The position numbers were made by a program, and so were the translations under genes. The notes beneath the pieces are model-generated. The model ran no database searches, was not told where the DNA came from, and worked only from the letters and a program-made list of their open reading frames with translations. This document shows, in pieces, positions 34,315 through 44,022 of a DNA stretch of 64,000 nucleotides; position 1 is the stretch's first letter; each line of letters opens with the position of its first letter. This stretch comes from Bacillota bacterium. Its GTDB lineage: Bacteria > Bacillota > Clostridia > Christensenellales > UMGS416. The stretch covers positions 186,001 to 250,000 of the forward strand of contig JAEYRH010000003.1 of the NCBI GenBank assembly GCA_023435705.1. The letters run 5' to 3'.

Positions 34315-36669
34315 ATGAAGTTTCTGTTGAACATGAAGATCATGCCCAAACTGATCGCCGCTTTCCTATTGGTGGCAGCGATCGCTGCGGCTGTGGGCGC
34401 TGTTGGTATATTCAACATATCTGATATCAACAGTGATTACACAAAAATGTATTACAACACCACAGTTCCGCTCAACGATATGGTCACGCTGTCCGGGATG
34501 TGGCAACGATCCAGGCTGGTCATGCGAGACGTCATTTTGAAAGATGACACGGAGAGCATGAAGGATGAGCTTGAAAGCCTGCAAGCCAAGTTTGATAATG
34601 TGGTTGCTGCGCATGATAAACTTGGCAAATCCATAACTGACGCTGAAGCCAAGCAGCTATTGCAGGACTTCAAAGCGAAATATGACATCTATCTGCCGCT
34701 CAAAGACCGTGTTGTCGCTTTGGCAGTGGAAAACAAGGATGGAGAGGCCGAACAGCTGATGCAGAGCCCCGAAGTGGATGGGGCTGCCGGGGATGTCACT
34801 GATGCGATCTCTGCATTGGGTGATAAGCTCTCCGAGTTGGGCAGCAAAACAATGGCATCGAACACGTCCGGGGCGAATACTGCTACCTGGATCATGTGGG
34901 CGTTGATCGCTGTGGCTGCTTTGCTCTCAGTGGGGCTCGGGCTGTTGGTCGCGGTTTCAATCAGCAACCCGATCCGCAGGGTGGTGAAAAGCGCCCAAGA
35001 TATTGTGATGGGTGATTTCAGCACCAATGAGGGTTTTGGTATAGACAACGGCACTGAAATCGGCCAACTGGCCAAAGCTTTTCAAGATGTAAAAGACGCG
35101 ATCGGCAGTCTGATTACCGACATCAATCTGCTGGTGCAGGCCTCAGAAGAGGGCAGGCTGGAAACCCGTGTGGACTCGAAAAAGTACAGCGGTGAATACA
35201 GGCGGATCATCGATGGCTTCAACAACAGCCTGGAGGCCATCCACATGCCTGTGAAGGAAATCACTGTGGTGCTGGACAAAATGTCTGTGAACGACCTGAC
35301 CATGAAGGTAAACGGCGTATATCGCGGTGATTTCCAGACAATGATTGACGCAATGAACGGTGTAACGGAGCGGCTTGTCTCCATTCAGACCATATTCATC
35401 AATATGGCAAAAGGCGACCTGTCACAATTGGAAGGCTTCGAGAAAATCGGAAAACGCAGCGAGAATGACCGGATGCTTCCGTCGGTCATCCGGTTCATGC
35501 GCATTCTTGAGAACCTTACAGAAGATATCCGCAAACTGACTGTGGAAGCATCAAACGGCAATCTGGACGTGCGCGGTGATGCTTCTGAATATGAGGGGAA
35601 ATATGCGCAATTGCTGCTGGGAATCAACGGTATCATCAACGCGATGGCAGAACCCCTGCGTGAATCGGTGTCTGTATTGGGGTCGATGGCTGGCAATGAT
35701 TTCTCCCAGAGCATAGATGGGGATTATAGAGGTGCGTTCCTCGAGTTGGCTGAGTCGGTGAATAGTGTAACCGATACCCTGAACCAAACGCTCCACGAAA
35801 TCAACATCGCGTCTGAGCAGGTGGCATCAGGCACCAACCAGGTGGCGGCCGGCAGCCAGGCGCTCAGCCAGGGCGCAACCGAGCAAGCCAGCGCCATCGA
35901 GCAGCTCACAGCGTCGCTCAATGAGATCGCCGGCCAGACCAGGCAGAACGCACTGAACGCCAGCCAGGCAAGCGAACTTTCGAATACGGCCAGAAGCAAC
36001 GCGATCTCCGGCAATGAGCAGATGCGCAACATGCAGCAGGCGATGTCTGCGATCAACGAGGCGTCCAACAACATCTCGAAGATCATCAAGGTGATAGACG
36101 AAATTGCCTTCCAGACCAACCTGTTGGCACTGAACGCGGCGGTGGAAGCCGCCCGAGCCGGGCAGCATGGCAAGGGTTTTGCAGTGGTAGCCGAAGAAGT
36201 GAGGAGCCTGGCCCAGCGGAGTGCCAATGCTGCAAAGGAAACCACAGCCATGATCGAGGAGGCCATTCGCCGGGTGAAGGAAGGCTCGAAGATGGCTGAC
36301 AACACGGCCACGGCATTGAACCGCATTGTGCAGGATGTGGAAAAGGCAACGGAGCTGGTGGGTGGCATCGCCAAGGCCAGTAACGACCAGGCTTCCGCTA
36401 TTGCCCAGGTAAACAAGGGAATCGAGCAGGTGAGCCAGGTCACGCAAACCAACTCAGCCACCGCTGAGGAGAGCGCCGCCGCCAGTGAGGAGCTCTCCAG
36501 CCAGGCGGCCTTGGTCAAGGAAATGGTTGGTCGGTTCAACTTGAAGCAGCACAACAGGCTCGCCTCGCAGAAGAGCACCAGCCAGGGTAAGCCATCCGCA
36601 ACTCAAGTTGGTCGGCTTACCGGTAAGCCGCAGATCGCTCTGAATGATCGTGAGTTTGGCAAGTACTAA
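34315..36669 (+). CDS. Methyl-accepting chemotaxis protein with a 4HB sensor
   Basis: A 784-residue chemoreceptor. A first membrane helix (about 14-32) and a second (about 190-212) flank a four-helix-bundle ligand domain. A HAMP domain follows, then an extended region with further HAMP-like segments (about 260-480), then the cytoplasmic signalling hairpin with the conserved tip EIAFQTNLLALNAAVEAARA. It should feed a CheW/CheA array and flagellar motors. The C-terminus ends EFGKY after a flexible linker, shared with the next receptor. The ATG has GGAGGATG upstream; the longer frame has no ribosome site. No che genes are nearby. Confidence 0.93.
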   Translation: MKFLLNMKIMPKLIAAFLLVAAIAAAVGAVGIFNISDINSDYTKMYYNTTVPLNDMVTLSGMWQRSRLVMRDVILKDDTESMKDELESLQAKFDNVVAAHDKLGKSITDAEAKQLLQDFKAKYDIYLPLKDRVVALAVENKDGEAEQLMQSPEVDGAAGDVTDAISALGDKLSELGSKTMASNTSGANTATWIMWALIAVAALLSVGLGLLVAVSISNPIRRVVKSAQDIVMGDFSTNEGFGIDNGTEIGQLAKAFQDVKDAIGSLITDINLLVQASEEGRLETRVDSKKYSGEYRRIIDGFNNSLEAIHMPVKEITVVLDKMSVNDLTMKVNGVYRGDFQTMIDAMNGVTERLVSIQTIFINMAKGDLSQLEGFEKIGKRSENDRMLPSVIRFMRILENLTEDIRKLTVEASNGNLDVRGDASEYEGKYAQLLLGINGIINAMAEPLRESVSVLGSMAGNDFSQSIDGDYRGAFLELAESVNSVTDTLNQTLHEINIASEQVASGTNQVAAGSQALSQGATEQASAIEQLTASLNEIAGQTRQNALNASQASELSNTARSNAISGNEQMRNMQQAMSAINEASNNISKIIKVIDEIAFQTNLLALNAAVEAARAGQHGKGFAVVAEEVRSLAQRSANAAKETTAMIEEAIRRVKEGSKMADNTATALNRIVQDVEKATELVGGIAKASNDQASAIAQVNKGIEQVSQVTQTNSATAEESAAASEELSSQAALVKEMVGRFNLKQHNRLASQKSTSQGKPSATQVGRLTGKPQIALNDREFGKY

Positions 36670-36697
36670 GCACGATTGGATTCAACAAGCATTCCGA

Positions 36698-36721
36698 GGC
36701 CCCGCAGTGCGGGGCCTTTTT
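36698..36721 (+). terminator. Terminator between the two chemoreceptors
   Basis: GGCCCCGC (36698-36705) pairs with GCGGGGCC (36709-36716), followed by TTTTT. Confidence 0.88.
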
Positions 36722-36862
36722 CGATTCTGATGAATTGCCCGCTGGTTCTTTTAGAAGGCACAGGTATTCCTGGTTAAATCGCGTTATTCTTATATATTTG
36801 GTTTGTGATCCGTCAATTTTGGGCATTATTTATTTGAAAGCCTAAGCAAAGGGGAGAAATGA

Positions 36863-39439
36863 ATGAAAAGACGTAAGGGCATTACCATTGCTGTGAAGTT
36901 CGCGCTGGTGATTACCGTTGTATTGATGATTTGCAGCGCGTCCATCGGCGTTCTTGCATATCTTTCGGCCAGTAATGAATCGATGGAGGCGCTGCGGCAG
37001 AGACTGCAGAACAAGGTGACGGACAGCGCGGCGCAGATCAAGCTTCAGATCCATGAGTACTTTACGTCTCTGGAGGGAATTGCGTTGCGCCCCGATATCG
37101 TGGGCATGGACTGGGACACACAAAAGCCTGTGTTGGAAAAGGAAGCAGCAAGGCTCGGGTTTATGAAAATGGGCGTTTCCAACCTGGATGGCGAAGCAGT
37201 CTATAGCAATGGGTCTTCTACCAACATTTCCAAACGCCAATACTTCCAGCTGGCGGTTGCGGGGAGCACCAACATATCTGACCCGCTGATGAGCACTGCG
37301 GAAAACAAGATGGTGCTGGTCATCGCCACACCCATCAAGGATTCCACCGGTAAGATAACCGGTGTGCTGCTGGCCACATCGGATGACCGATTCCTGAGCA
37401 ACCTGGTCGGCAGCGTAAAGGAGGGCTCCACAGGTTATGCCTTCATGCTCAACAAAAGTGGCACAGTGATTGCCCATCCGCAGCAACAGCTTGTGCTTGA
37501 GGCAAACAACAATGCCGACAAGCTGAAAGAGAACGGCGATTTGGCCTCATTGGTGACCGTGGAGAAGAAGATGATTGCCGGCGAAGATGGATTTGACACG
37601 TTTGTGAGCAAAGGTGTGCCATACTTCAGCAGCTTCACTGGCATAGAGGGACTGGGTTGGTCAATGGCCGTTGCTGTGACCCAGCAGGAGGTTCTGGAGC
37701 CAATGGTGCGCTTGCGTGCAAGCATTGTTATGGCTACTTTGATTTCTCTGTTGGCTGGTGTGTTCGCGGCGATCCTGTTCGCCCGTATGCTGGTTATCAA
37801 GCCAATTCAAGCAATCACCGCAGCGGCCAGAAAGCTTGCTTTGGGAGATATTGACGTGACGTTCCAGACTCGCTCAGGCGATGAAATCGGGCAGATGTCA
37901 GAGGCATTTGAGTCTATCATAAGGGGCATCCGGCAGCAGTCAGAAGCAGCGGAGAAAATTGCAAATGGAGAAATGGATGCTGATGTGACCGTGCGATCTG
38001 ATAAGGATGTGCTGAACAACAGCCTGGAGTCAATGATCCGAACGCAGCGGCAACTTTCCAGCCAGTTTGAGACGTTGATCCAAGCATCTTCCGCCGGAGA
38101 TTTTTCACAACGCGGTGAAGCCGGTATGCTCAGCGGTCAATATGCGCGCATGCTCTCTGGAGTGAACTCCATCCTCGACGAGGTGGAGGGAGCTCTTGCC
38201 AAGATCAAATCGGCGCAGCTTGTGGCTCAAAAGCAGGCATCATATCAGCAGGCAGAGGTTGGGAAGCTGGTTAGGAATCTGGAGCGGTTGGCTGAGGGCA
38301 GCCTTGATTGCGACATGCAGGCCGCACAGCCGGATGCGGATACGCAGGAGCTTTATGAGGTCTATGACGGCATCAGCCACAACCTGCATCAGAGCGTCAA
38401 CGCCATCCGTGGTTATATCTCAGACATCACCCATACACTGGGCATGATGTCACAGGGCAATCTGGATGTGCAGATCACGGGTCAATACAAGGGCGATTTT
38501 GTGCGCATCAAGGAATCGATCAATGAGATCATCTTGTCCCTCAACGATACATTGCATGAGATCAACACCTCTGCCGAGCAGGTGGCTGCCGGAACCCAGC
38601 AGGTTGCCGCCGGCAGTCAGGCCCTTTCACAAGGCGCGACTGAGCAAGCCAGCGCCATCGAGCAGCTCACCGCATCACTGATGGAGATTGCTGCGCAGAC
38701 CCGCCAGAACGCCTTGAGCGCCGCTGAGGCAAGCGCACTGGCCCAGACTGCCAAGCAGGACGCAGTCGAGGGTGATGATCGGATGGATCAACTGCAGCGG
38801 GCGATGGGCGAAATCAATGAATCGTCTACGAGCATTTCCCGGATCATCAAGGTCATTGATGAAATCGCATTCCAGACCAACCTGCTCGCGCTGAATGCGG
38901 CGGTGGAGGCCGCCCGTGCCGGACAGCATGGAAAAGGGTTTGCAGTGGTGGCTGAAGAGGTGCGCAACCTGGCGCAGCGCAGCGCCAACGCAGCCAAGGA
39001 AACGACCGCTATGATTGAGGGGTCCATCCGCAAGGTGAAAGAGGGAACGCGCATTGCCAATGACACGGCCCAGGCATTGAACCGGATTGTGGGCGGCGTG
39101 CAAAAGGCGTCAGTGCTGGTAGGCGGAATCGCCGAGGCCAGCGGCAGCCAGGCGCAGGCCGTGGCACAGGTGAACACCGGCATCGATCAAGTGAGTATGG
39201 TCACGCAAACCAACTCCGCCACGGCCGAAGAGAGCGCCGCTGCCAGCGAAGAGCTCTCCAGCCAGGCTGTGATCCTGAAAGACATGGTGGGGCGGTTCAC
39301 TCTGAGGGGCCAAGCGCCCATCAGCGGTCAGCGAGGGACTGTTCTGCAAGCCGGTGACGGTAAACACAAATCCAGCGTCACGAGCAACCTGACCAAGCCC
39401 AGGATATCATTGGCAGACACGGAATTTGGGAAATATTGA
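36863..39439 (+). CDS. Methyl-accepting chemotaxis protein with a dCache-type sensor
   Basis: An 858-residue chemoreceptor. Membrane helices at about 9-32 and 285-308 enclose a double-Cache domain (GVSNLDGEAVYSNGSS, DRFLSNLVG, GYAFMLNKSGTVIAHP), the usual site for amino or organic acids. HAMP-like segments and a long helical region follow. The signalling hairpin is nearly identical to that of the preceding receptor (EIAFQTNLLALNAAVEAARA), and the tail is KPRISLADTEFGKY. The ATG has GGGGAG upstream. It is separated from its neighbour by a terminator, so each receptor has its own transcript. Confidence 0.93.
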   Translation: MKRRKGITIAVKFALVITVVLMICSASIGVLAYLSASNESMEALRQRLQNKVTDSAAQIKLQIHEYFTSLEGIALRPDIVGMDWDTQKPVLEKEAARLGFMKMGVSNLDGEAVYSNGSSTNISKRQYFQLAVAGSTNISDPLMSTAENKMVLVIATPIKDSTGKITGVLLATSDDRFLSNLVGSVKEGSTGYAFMLNKSGTVIAHPQQQLVLEANNNADKLKENGDLASLVTVEKKMIAGEDGFDTFVSKGVPYFSSFTGIEGLGWSMAVAVTQQEVLEPMVRLRASIVMATLISLLAGVFAAILFARMLVIKPIQAITAAARKLALGDIDVTFQTRSGDEIGQMSEAFESIIRGIRQQSEAAEKIANGEMDADVTVRSDKDVLNNSLESMIRTQRQLSSQFETLIQASSAGDFSQRGEAGMLSGQYARMLSGVNSILDEVEGALAKIKSAQLVAQKQASYQQAEVGKLVRNLERLAEGSLDCDMQAAQPDADTQELYEVYDGISHNLHQSVNAIRGYISDITHTLGMMSQGNLDVQITGQYKGDFVRIKESINEIILSLNDTLHEINTSAEQVAAGTQQVAAGSQALSQGATEQASAIEQLTASLMEIAAQTRQNALSAAEASALAQTAKQDAVEGDDRMDQLQRAMGEINESSTSISRIIKVIDEIAFQTNLLALNAAVEAARAGQHGKGFAVVAEEVRNLAQRSANAAKETTAMIEGSIRKVKEGTRIANDTAQALNRIVGGVQKASVLVGGIAEASGSQAQAVAQVNTGIDQVSMVTQTNSATAEESAAASEELSSQAVILKDMVGRFTLRGQAPISGQRGTVLQAGDGKHKSSVTSNLTKPRISLADTEFGKY

Positions 39440-39452
39440 ACGAATTTTTGCT

Positions 39453-39484
39453 GTGGCCCCGAAGAGATGAGTCTTCGGGGCCAC
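39453..39484. terminator. Hairpin after the second chemoreceptor
   Basis: Perfect 13-bp arms GTGGCCCCGAAGA (39453-39465) and TCTTCGGGGCCAC (39472-39484), loop of 6. There is no T-run on the plus strand, so termination may be partial. Confidence 0.6.
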
Positions 39485-39607
39485 TACTAATTCTTAGTAT
39501 ATACGAAAAACAATACAAGTTTTCTGGTGCTTCAGTATTTGACAAACAGGCCATCATGCCGTATCCTACTGAAAGTTTGCAATAATACATATTTTCCGGA
39601 GCGTTAT

Positions 39608-41278
39608 ATGGGAAAAACAGGGTTGACAAGTCTTTTTCGGCGGGAATTTCAAGGTTATAACGGGCGAACGTTCGCCCAGGACGCGCTGGCTGGCCTCACC
39701 GTGACGGCCGTGGCGCTGCCGCTGGCGTTGGCCTTCGGCGTTGCCTCAGGTGCCACAGCCTCGGCGGGGCTGATCACGGCGATCGTCGCTGGTCTGGTGA
39801 TCGGCTTGCTCTCCGGTGCGCCATATCAAATCTCCGGCCCCACCGGCGCGATGAGCGCAATCCTGATCTTGCTTGTGCAAAAATATGGATTGCCCGGTGT
39901 GTGGGTGGCAGGGCTCATATCCGGGGCGATCCTGTTGGTACTGGGCCTGCTCAAGCTTGGAAAACTGATCAGCTATATTCCTTCACCGGTGATTACCGGA
40001 TTCACATCGGGCATCGCGCTCATCATCGCCATCGGCCAGATTGATAATTTCCTGGGGATTACAACGCCGGGCTCGGAATCAGCCGCACTGAAGCTGTTTG
40101 GCTATTTCAAAGGCGGGTTTATGCCCGATTGGCATGCGGCAGTGTTTGGCGCCGCGGTGATTGCGATCATGGTGTTGTGGCCGAAGAAATGGCAAGCCCG
40201 CTTCCCATCGTCGTTGGCGGCCATCGTGGTGGTGTTGGCGGCCAATGCGCTGCTCAACTGGACGGTTCCCATGGTGGGCGACATCCCCCGCACGCTGCTG
40301 CCGCAGGAAAGACTTGTGTTTTCGTCGATCCCATGGGCTGATCTTGGAGACCTGGTCGCCCCGGCAATCACGATTGCTGTGTTGGGCATGGTGGAAAGCC
40401 TCCTGTGCGGCGCGGTGGCCGGCAACATGACCGGCAAACTGCTGAAAGCCGACCAGGAGTTGATCGCCCAGGGTGTGGGCAATATGCTGGTCCCATTTTT
40501 GGGCGGCGTGCCGGCCACGGCGGCCATCGCCCGCACCAGCGTGGGAATCAAGTCTGGTGGGCAGACCCGCATGGTCAGTGTGATCCATTCTGTCGGGCTG
40601 CTGGCTTCCATGTTTCTGCTGGCCCCGGTGATGTCGCGCATCCCGCTGTCGGCACTGGCTGGTGTGCTGATGGTCACCGCCTTTCGGATGAATGAATGGG
40701 AAAGCATCCGGTTCATGCTGCACAAGCGCTTCAAGGCCGCAATCCTTGCCTTTGCCGTGACCATGGTTTGCACGGTGGCGCTGGATCTCACGCAGGCGAT
40801 TTTGGTGGGCGTGGGCGTATCGGCGGTGTTGTTTCTCAAGAGCATATCAGACCTGGAGGTGCAGGTGCTGGATGTGGATCCGGAGCGCCTCAGAGAGAAG
40901 GGTATTCAAAATGCCGGACTGTGCCGCAATGCAAAGGTGGCCTATTTGACAGGTCCGGTGTTCTTTGCCGCGGTGGACACGATGAACACTGCGCTCCAGC
41001 ACCTGGAGGGCACTCACACACTGATCTTGTCAATGCGCGGTGTGCCGTTGCTGGACATCTGTGGCCTGCAGGCGATGGTCAAGCTGACGGAGAGGATGCA
41101 AGGCAGCGGCTGCACGCTGATGTTGGCAAGTGTGCAGCCACAGGTGATGAAGATGATGGAGCGCGGAGGCCTGCTGGGCATGATCCAGCAGGAGAACATT
41201 TTCTGGAGTGCTGATCAGGCCATTGTGGAAGCTGAGCGGCGGGGCTGCCTATGCTCCCCAATCGCAGAAGGGGCTTAA
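39608..41278 (+). CDS. SulP-family anion transporter with a STAS domain
   Basis: A 556-residue integral membrane protein. About a dozen hydrophobic segments cover residues 25-410, with SulP motifs GLTVTAVALPLALAFGVASG, QISGPTGAMSAIL and GGVPATAAIARTSVGIKSGG. A C-terminal STAS domain (about 430-545) has the LSMRGVPLLDICGLQAM segment. Members carry sulfate, bicarbonate or other anions; Firmicutes homologs are usually called sulfate permeases without proof. The ATG has GGAGCG upstream. It overlaps the convergent DUF1330 gene by 4 bases. Confidence 0.88.
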   Translation: MGKTGLTSLFRREFQGYNGRTFAQDALAGLTVTAVALPLALAFGVASGATASAGLITAIVAGLVIGLLSGAPYQISGPTGAMSAILILLVQKYGLPGVWVAGLISGAILLVLGLLKLGKLISYIPSPVITGFTSGIALIIAIGQIDNFLGITTPGSESAALKLFGYFKGGFMPDWHAAVFGAAVIAIMVLWPKKWQARFPSSLAAIVVVLAANALLNWTVPMVGDIPRTLLPQERLVFSSIPWADLGDLVAPAITIAVLGMVESLLCGAVAGNMTGKLLKADQELIAQGVGNMLVPFLGGVPATAAIARTSVGIKSGGQTRMVSVIHSVGLLASMFLLAPVMSRIPLSALAGVLMVTAFRMNEWESIRFMLHKRFKAAILAFAVTMVCTVALDLTQAILVGVGVSAVLFLKSISDLEVQVLDVDPERLREKGIQNAGLCRNAKVAYLTGPVFFAAVDTMNTALQHLEGTHTLILSMRGVPLLDICGLQAMVKLTERMQGSGCTLMLASVQPQVMKMMERGGLLGMIQQENIFWSADQAIVEAERRGCLCSPIAEGA

Positions 41279-41610
41279 TCCAAGCCGTTCAGGATGGCAG
41301 CTTTGCAATCCGCAGCGACCAACCGGTGCTTCAGGATCGCCTGATAATCCGGCGATCGATACCACCGCAGCAGTTCATCCCTGCTCGGAAATTCAATTAG
41401 AACGATCCGCCCTGCACCGGGAGCACCCTCCAGTGTCTCCGGTGATGAATCAACCGCCAGGTATTTTCCGTTGAATCTCGCAAACACCTCGTCCACCTGG
41501 GCGAGGTATTTTTCATATTCCGGCTGATCATGGATGTTGATGCATGCAATAAAATAACAGCTCAGCGCAATCCCTCCCAAACAAAACACGGGTATGCCCG
41601 GTTCATGCAT
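41275..41610 (-). CDS. DUF1330 protein
   Basis: A 111-residue protein with the ferredoxin-like alpha/beta DUF1330 pattern: CINIHDQPEYEKYLAQV, FNGKYLAV, IVLIEFPSRDELLRWYRSPDYQAI. Function unknown; related dimeric barrels bind small molecules. The N-terminal 17 residues are longer than usual for the family. A GTG or CTG nearer the domain cannot be excluded, but the ATG with AAGGTGA upstream is the best candidate. Its end overlaps the end of the SulP gene by 4 bases. Confidence 0.75.
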   Translation of the reverse strand: MHEPGIPVFCLGGIALSCYFIACINIHDQPEYEKYLAQVDEVFARFNGKYLAVDSSPETLEGAPGAGRIVLIEFPSRDELLRWYRSPDYQAILKHRLVAADCKAAILNGLD

Positions 41611-41650
41611 CGTATCACCTTTCAATGACCGTTTCAATTCCGGCATAGGA

Positions 41651-41680
41651 AATGCCCTCCCGGCATTGCCGGGAGGGCAT
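41651..41680 (-). terminator. Terminator of secDF
   Basis: Nearly perfect inverted arms (about 14 bp: 41652-41665 and 41667-41680) around the GCATTGC centre. Read on the minus strand, the stem ends in GCATTTCC. It lies 21 bases after the secF stop. Confidence 0.7.
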
Positions 41681-41701
41681 AAAGGCACTCTACTCTTTGG
41701 G

Positions 41702-42646
41702 CTACGCGTTCTGTTTGACGTGCTTGAGGCGGTTATCCCTCTTGCGGAGTTGCCACATCGCCCACAGGGGCCCGGCGATGCACACGGTGGAATAACAGCC
41801 GCTGATCGTGCCGATGGCCATCGGCAGCGCGAAGCGCTGGATGGAGTCGATGCCGTTGCCGAACGCGAAGATCCACACCAGCGAGATGGACAGGAACACT
41901 GCCAGGTTGGTGTTGACCGAGCGGCTCAGTGACTGGGTGACCGAGCGGTTCACCAGTTGGTCCACCGGCATCTTGGAGTCCAGGCGCGCGTTTTCACGGA
42001 TGCGGTCATAAATGACAATCGTGTCGTTGATGGAGTAACCGATGATGGTGAGCGCTACGGCCACAAAGCTGTCGCCGATCGGGATCTTGAACAGCACGCA
42101 GGTGAAGAACACCACCAGCAAGTCATGCAGCAATGCTACCAGCGCCATCACGCCGGCGGAGAGGCCGGAGATCCTGCGGAAGCTGTACCACACATAAAAT
42201 ACGATCAGAATGCTTGCCAGCACGATTGCCAGCATGCCGTTGCGCAGGAATTGCTTGCCGAAGAAGGGCTCCACCAGGATCGTCTCGGACACAGCCAGGC
42301 TGGCGTTTGGGAATTCGGCCTTCAGTGCGTCGTCCAGCTTCTGCTGCGCGTCGGCATCCAGGCCTTCGTTACCGGCCAGATTTAGCACCAGGCGCTCCTG
42401 CTTGGTGAGCAGATCGGTGGTTACCTGGGCATCCACCAGACGGTTCAATGTGGTGCCGGCCACCTCGGCAGCGCGCTCGGCATCCACTGTGGTGGTCATG
42501 GTGTACTTGAGGATTGCGCCGCCTTTGAACTGGATGTCCAACTGTACGCCGTTGACAATGATCCCCACGATGCCAGCCAGCATGATCAGGCCGGAAATGA
42601 TGAAATAAATGTATCGCTTTTCGTAAAACGGGATGATTCTCTTCAT
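41702..42646 (-). CDS. secF: Protein translocase subunit SecF
   Basis: A 314-residue inner-membrane protein with six predicted helices and a large first outside loop. Family marks: DIQFKGGAILKYT, the YVWYSFRR region and IIGYSINDTIVIYDRIRE. With SecD it uses the proton gradient to pull exported proteins through SecYEG. Its ATG overlaps the secD stop (ATGA), indicating translational coupling; an ATG 12 bases earlier is also possible. Confidence 0.95.
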   Translation of the reverse strand: MKRIIPFYEKRYIYFIISGLIMLAGIVGIIVNGVQLDIQFKGGAILKYTMTTTVDAERAAEVAGTTLNRLVDAQVTTDLLTKQERLVLNLAGNEGLDADAQQKLDDALKAEFPNASLAVSETILVEPFFGKQFLRNGMLAIVLASILIVFYVWYSFRRISGLSAGVMALVALLHDLLVVFFTCVLFKIPIGDSFVAVALTIIGYSINDTIVIYDRIRENARLDSKMPVDQLVNRSVTQSLSRSVNTNLAVFLSISLVWIFAFGNGIDSIQRFALPMAIGTISGCYSTVCIAGPLWAMWQLRKRDNRLKHVKQNA

Positions 42647-43920
42647 GCCTTTGACCATCCTTTCGTGTAGAGTCCAGGCTTACGCAGGAACTCAAAGCGG
42701 CTCAGCGACTTGATCATGAGCCTGGAAGAGAACACGCCAGCCAGGAAGTTCATCGCAACACCGATCGCCAGCGTGATCGCGAATGACTGTATCGATCCGG
42801 AGCCAAGGAAATAGAGGATTGCGGCTACGATCCACACCGTGATGTTTCCGTCAAACACCGAGCTGAATGCCCGCTTGAAGCCCGCGGCAATGGCGGCGTC
42901 CAATGTGCGGCCGGCTTTGATTTCCTCGCTGATGCGCTCAGAAATGATGATGTTGGCGTCCACACCCATGCCGATGGAGAGGATGACGCCGGCTATACCC
43001 GGAAGTGTCAGCGTGAGCTGCGGCAGTGAGAGTGCCAGCAGCTGGCCGGCCAGCTGCATCAGCAGCGCCAGACAAGCCACGAAACCGGGCAGCTTGTAGT
43101 ATAGCAAGAGGAACAGGCAGATGACGCCGAAGGCCAACGCGCCAGCGATCACCATCGTATCCAGTGCGCCGGTGCCCAGCGTGGGGCTGATCGTGGAGTT
43201 GTTCTTCGTCTCCAGCGAGAAGGGCAGCGCGCCTGCGGCGATTTTGTCCGCCAGATTTTTTGCCTCATCATAATTGGCCATGTTATCGATATAGGCTCTG
43301 CCGCCTGAAATCTGCGTACGGACGCTTGGGCTGGAAATCTCGGTCTCATCCATGTAAATGGACATTATCTGGCCGATCATCTTGCCTGTCGCGTCTGAAA
43401 ATAGCTTAGCGCCTTCACTGTCAAATTCCAGGTTTACCACAAAGCCGCCGGTGTCTGGGTTGGTGCCCGGTTTGCTCAGTGTCACATGGGTGCCGTCCAG
43501 CAAGATGTTGCCGCTGGAATCGCGGAAGGTGAGCTTCGCTGTTTCGCCAAGCTCCTTAATGGCCTTCTGGGGGTCGAAATCTTTCTCGCCCGACTTCCAG
43601 GGGAAGCGCACGATGATGTATCCGAATTCCTTGTTGACCGTCACATCCCGGTCGAAGATGTTCTTCTGATCCAGGCGGGTCTCAATGACAGACCGTGCTG
43701 CTTCCAATTCTTCGGCGGTGGGCAGCCTGCCCAGATTCTTCGGCTGGAACACGGCGTCCACACCGCCGCGGATGTCAATGCCGTATCGCATATCAGGTGC
43801 GCCTTGCAGCGTGAAGTCATACACACCGAGGGGGATCTTCACACCAAACAGCGCGACAGATGCCATCAGCAGGATCACGGCGGCCATGATAAAGAAATGA
43901 TATCTCTTTACCTTCTTCAT
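42643..43920 (-). CDS. secD: Protein translocase subunit SecD
   Basis: A 425-residue protein. One N-terminal helix is followed by the outside domain (MRYGIDIRGGVDAVFQ at its start) and a C-terminal five-helix block with GLPGIAGVILSIGMGVDANI-like text, the SecD hallmark. The start ATG has GTGAGGAG upstream and begins MKKVKRYHF before the first helix. It forms a two-gene operon with secF. Confidence 0.95.
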   Translation of the reverse strand: MKKVKRYHFFIMAAVILLMASVALFGVKIPLGVYDFTLQGAPDMRYGIDIRGGVDAVFQPKNLGRLPTAEELEAARSVIETRLDQKNIFDRDVTVNKEFGYIIVRFPWKSGEKDFDPQKAIKELGETAKLTFRDSSGNILLDGTHVTLSKPGTNPDTGGFVVNLEFDSEGAKLFSDATGKMIGQIMSIYMDETEISSPSVRTQISGGRAYIDNMANYDEAKNLADKIAAGALPFSLETKNNSTISPTLGTGALDTMVIAGALAFGVICLFLLLYYKLPGFVACLALLMQLAGQLLALSLPQLTLTLPGIAGVILSIGMGVDANIIISERISEEIKAGRTLDAAIAAGFKRAFSSVFDGNITVWIVAAILYFLGSGSIQSFAITLAIGVAMNFLAGVFSSRLMIKSLSRFEFLRKPGLYTKGWSKA

Positions 43921-44022
43921 AATCGCTTTCTCCTCACTATCTTTTCGGTTTCGAGTGACTCGGCGGCGCAGCCTGACAGGCACATAACCATGCACGATCT
44001 CACCGGAAACCGGGGTTGTTGA

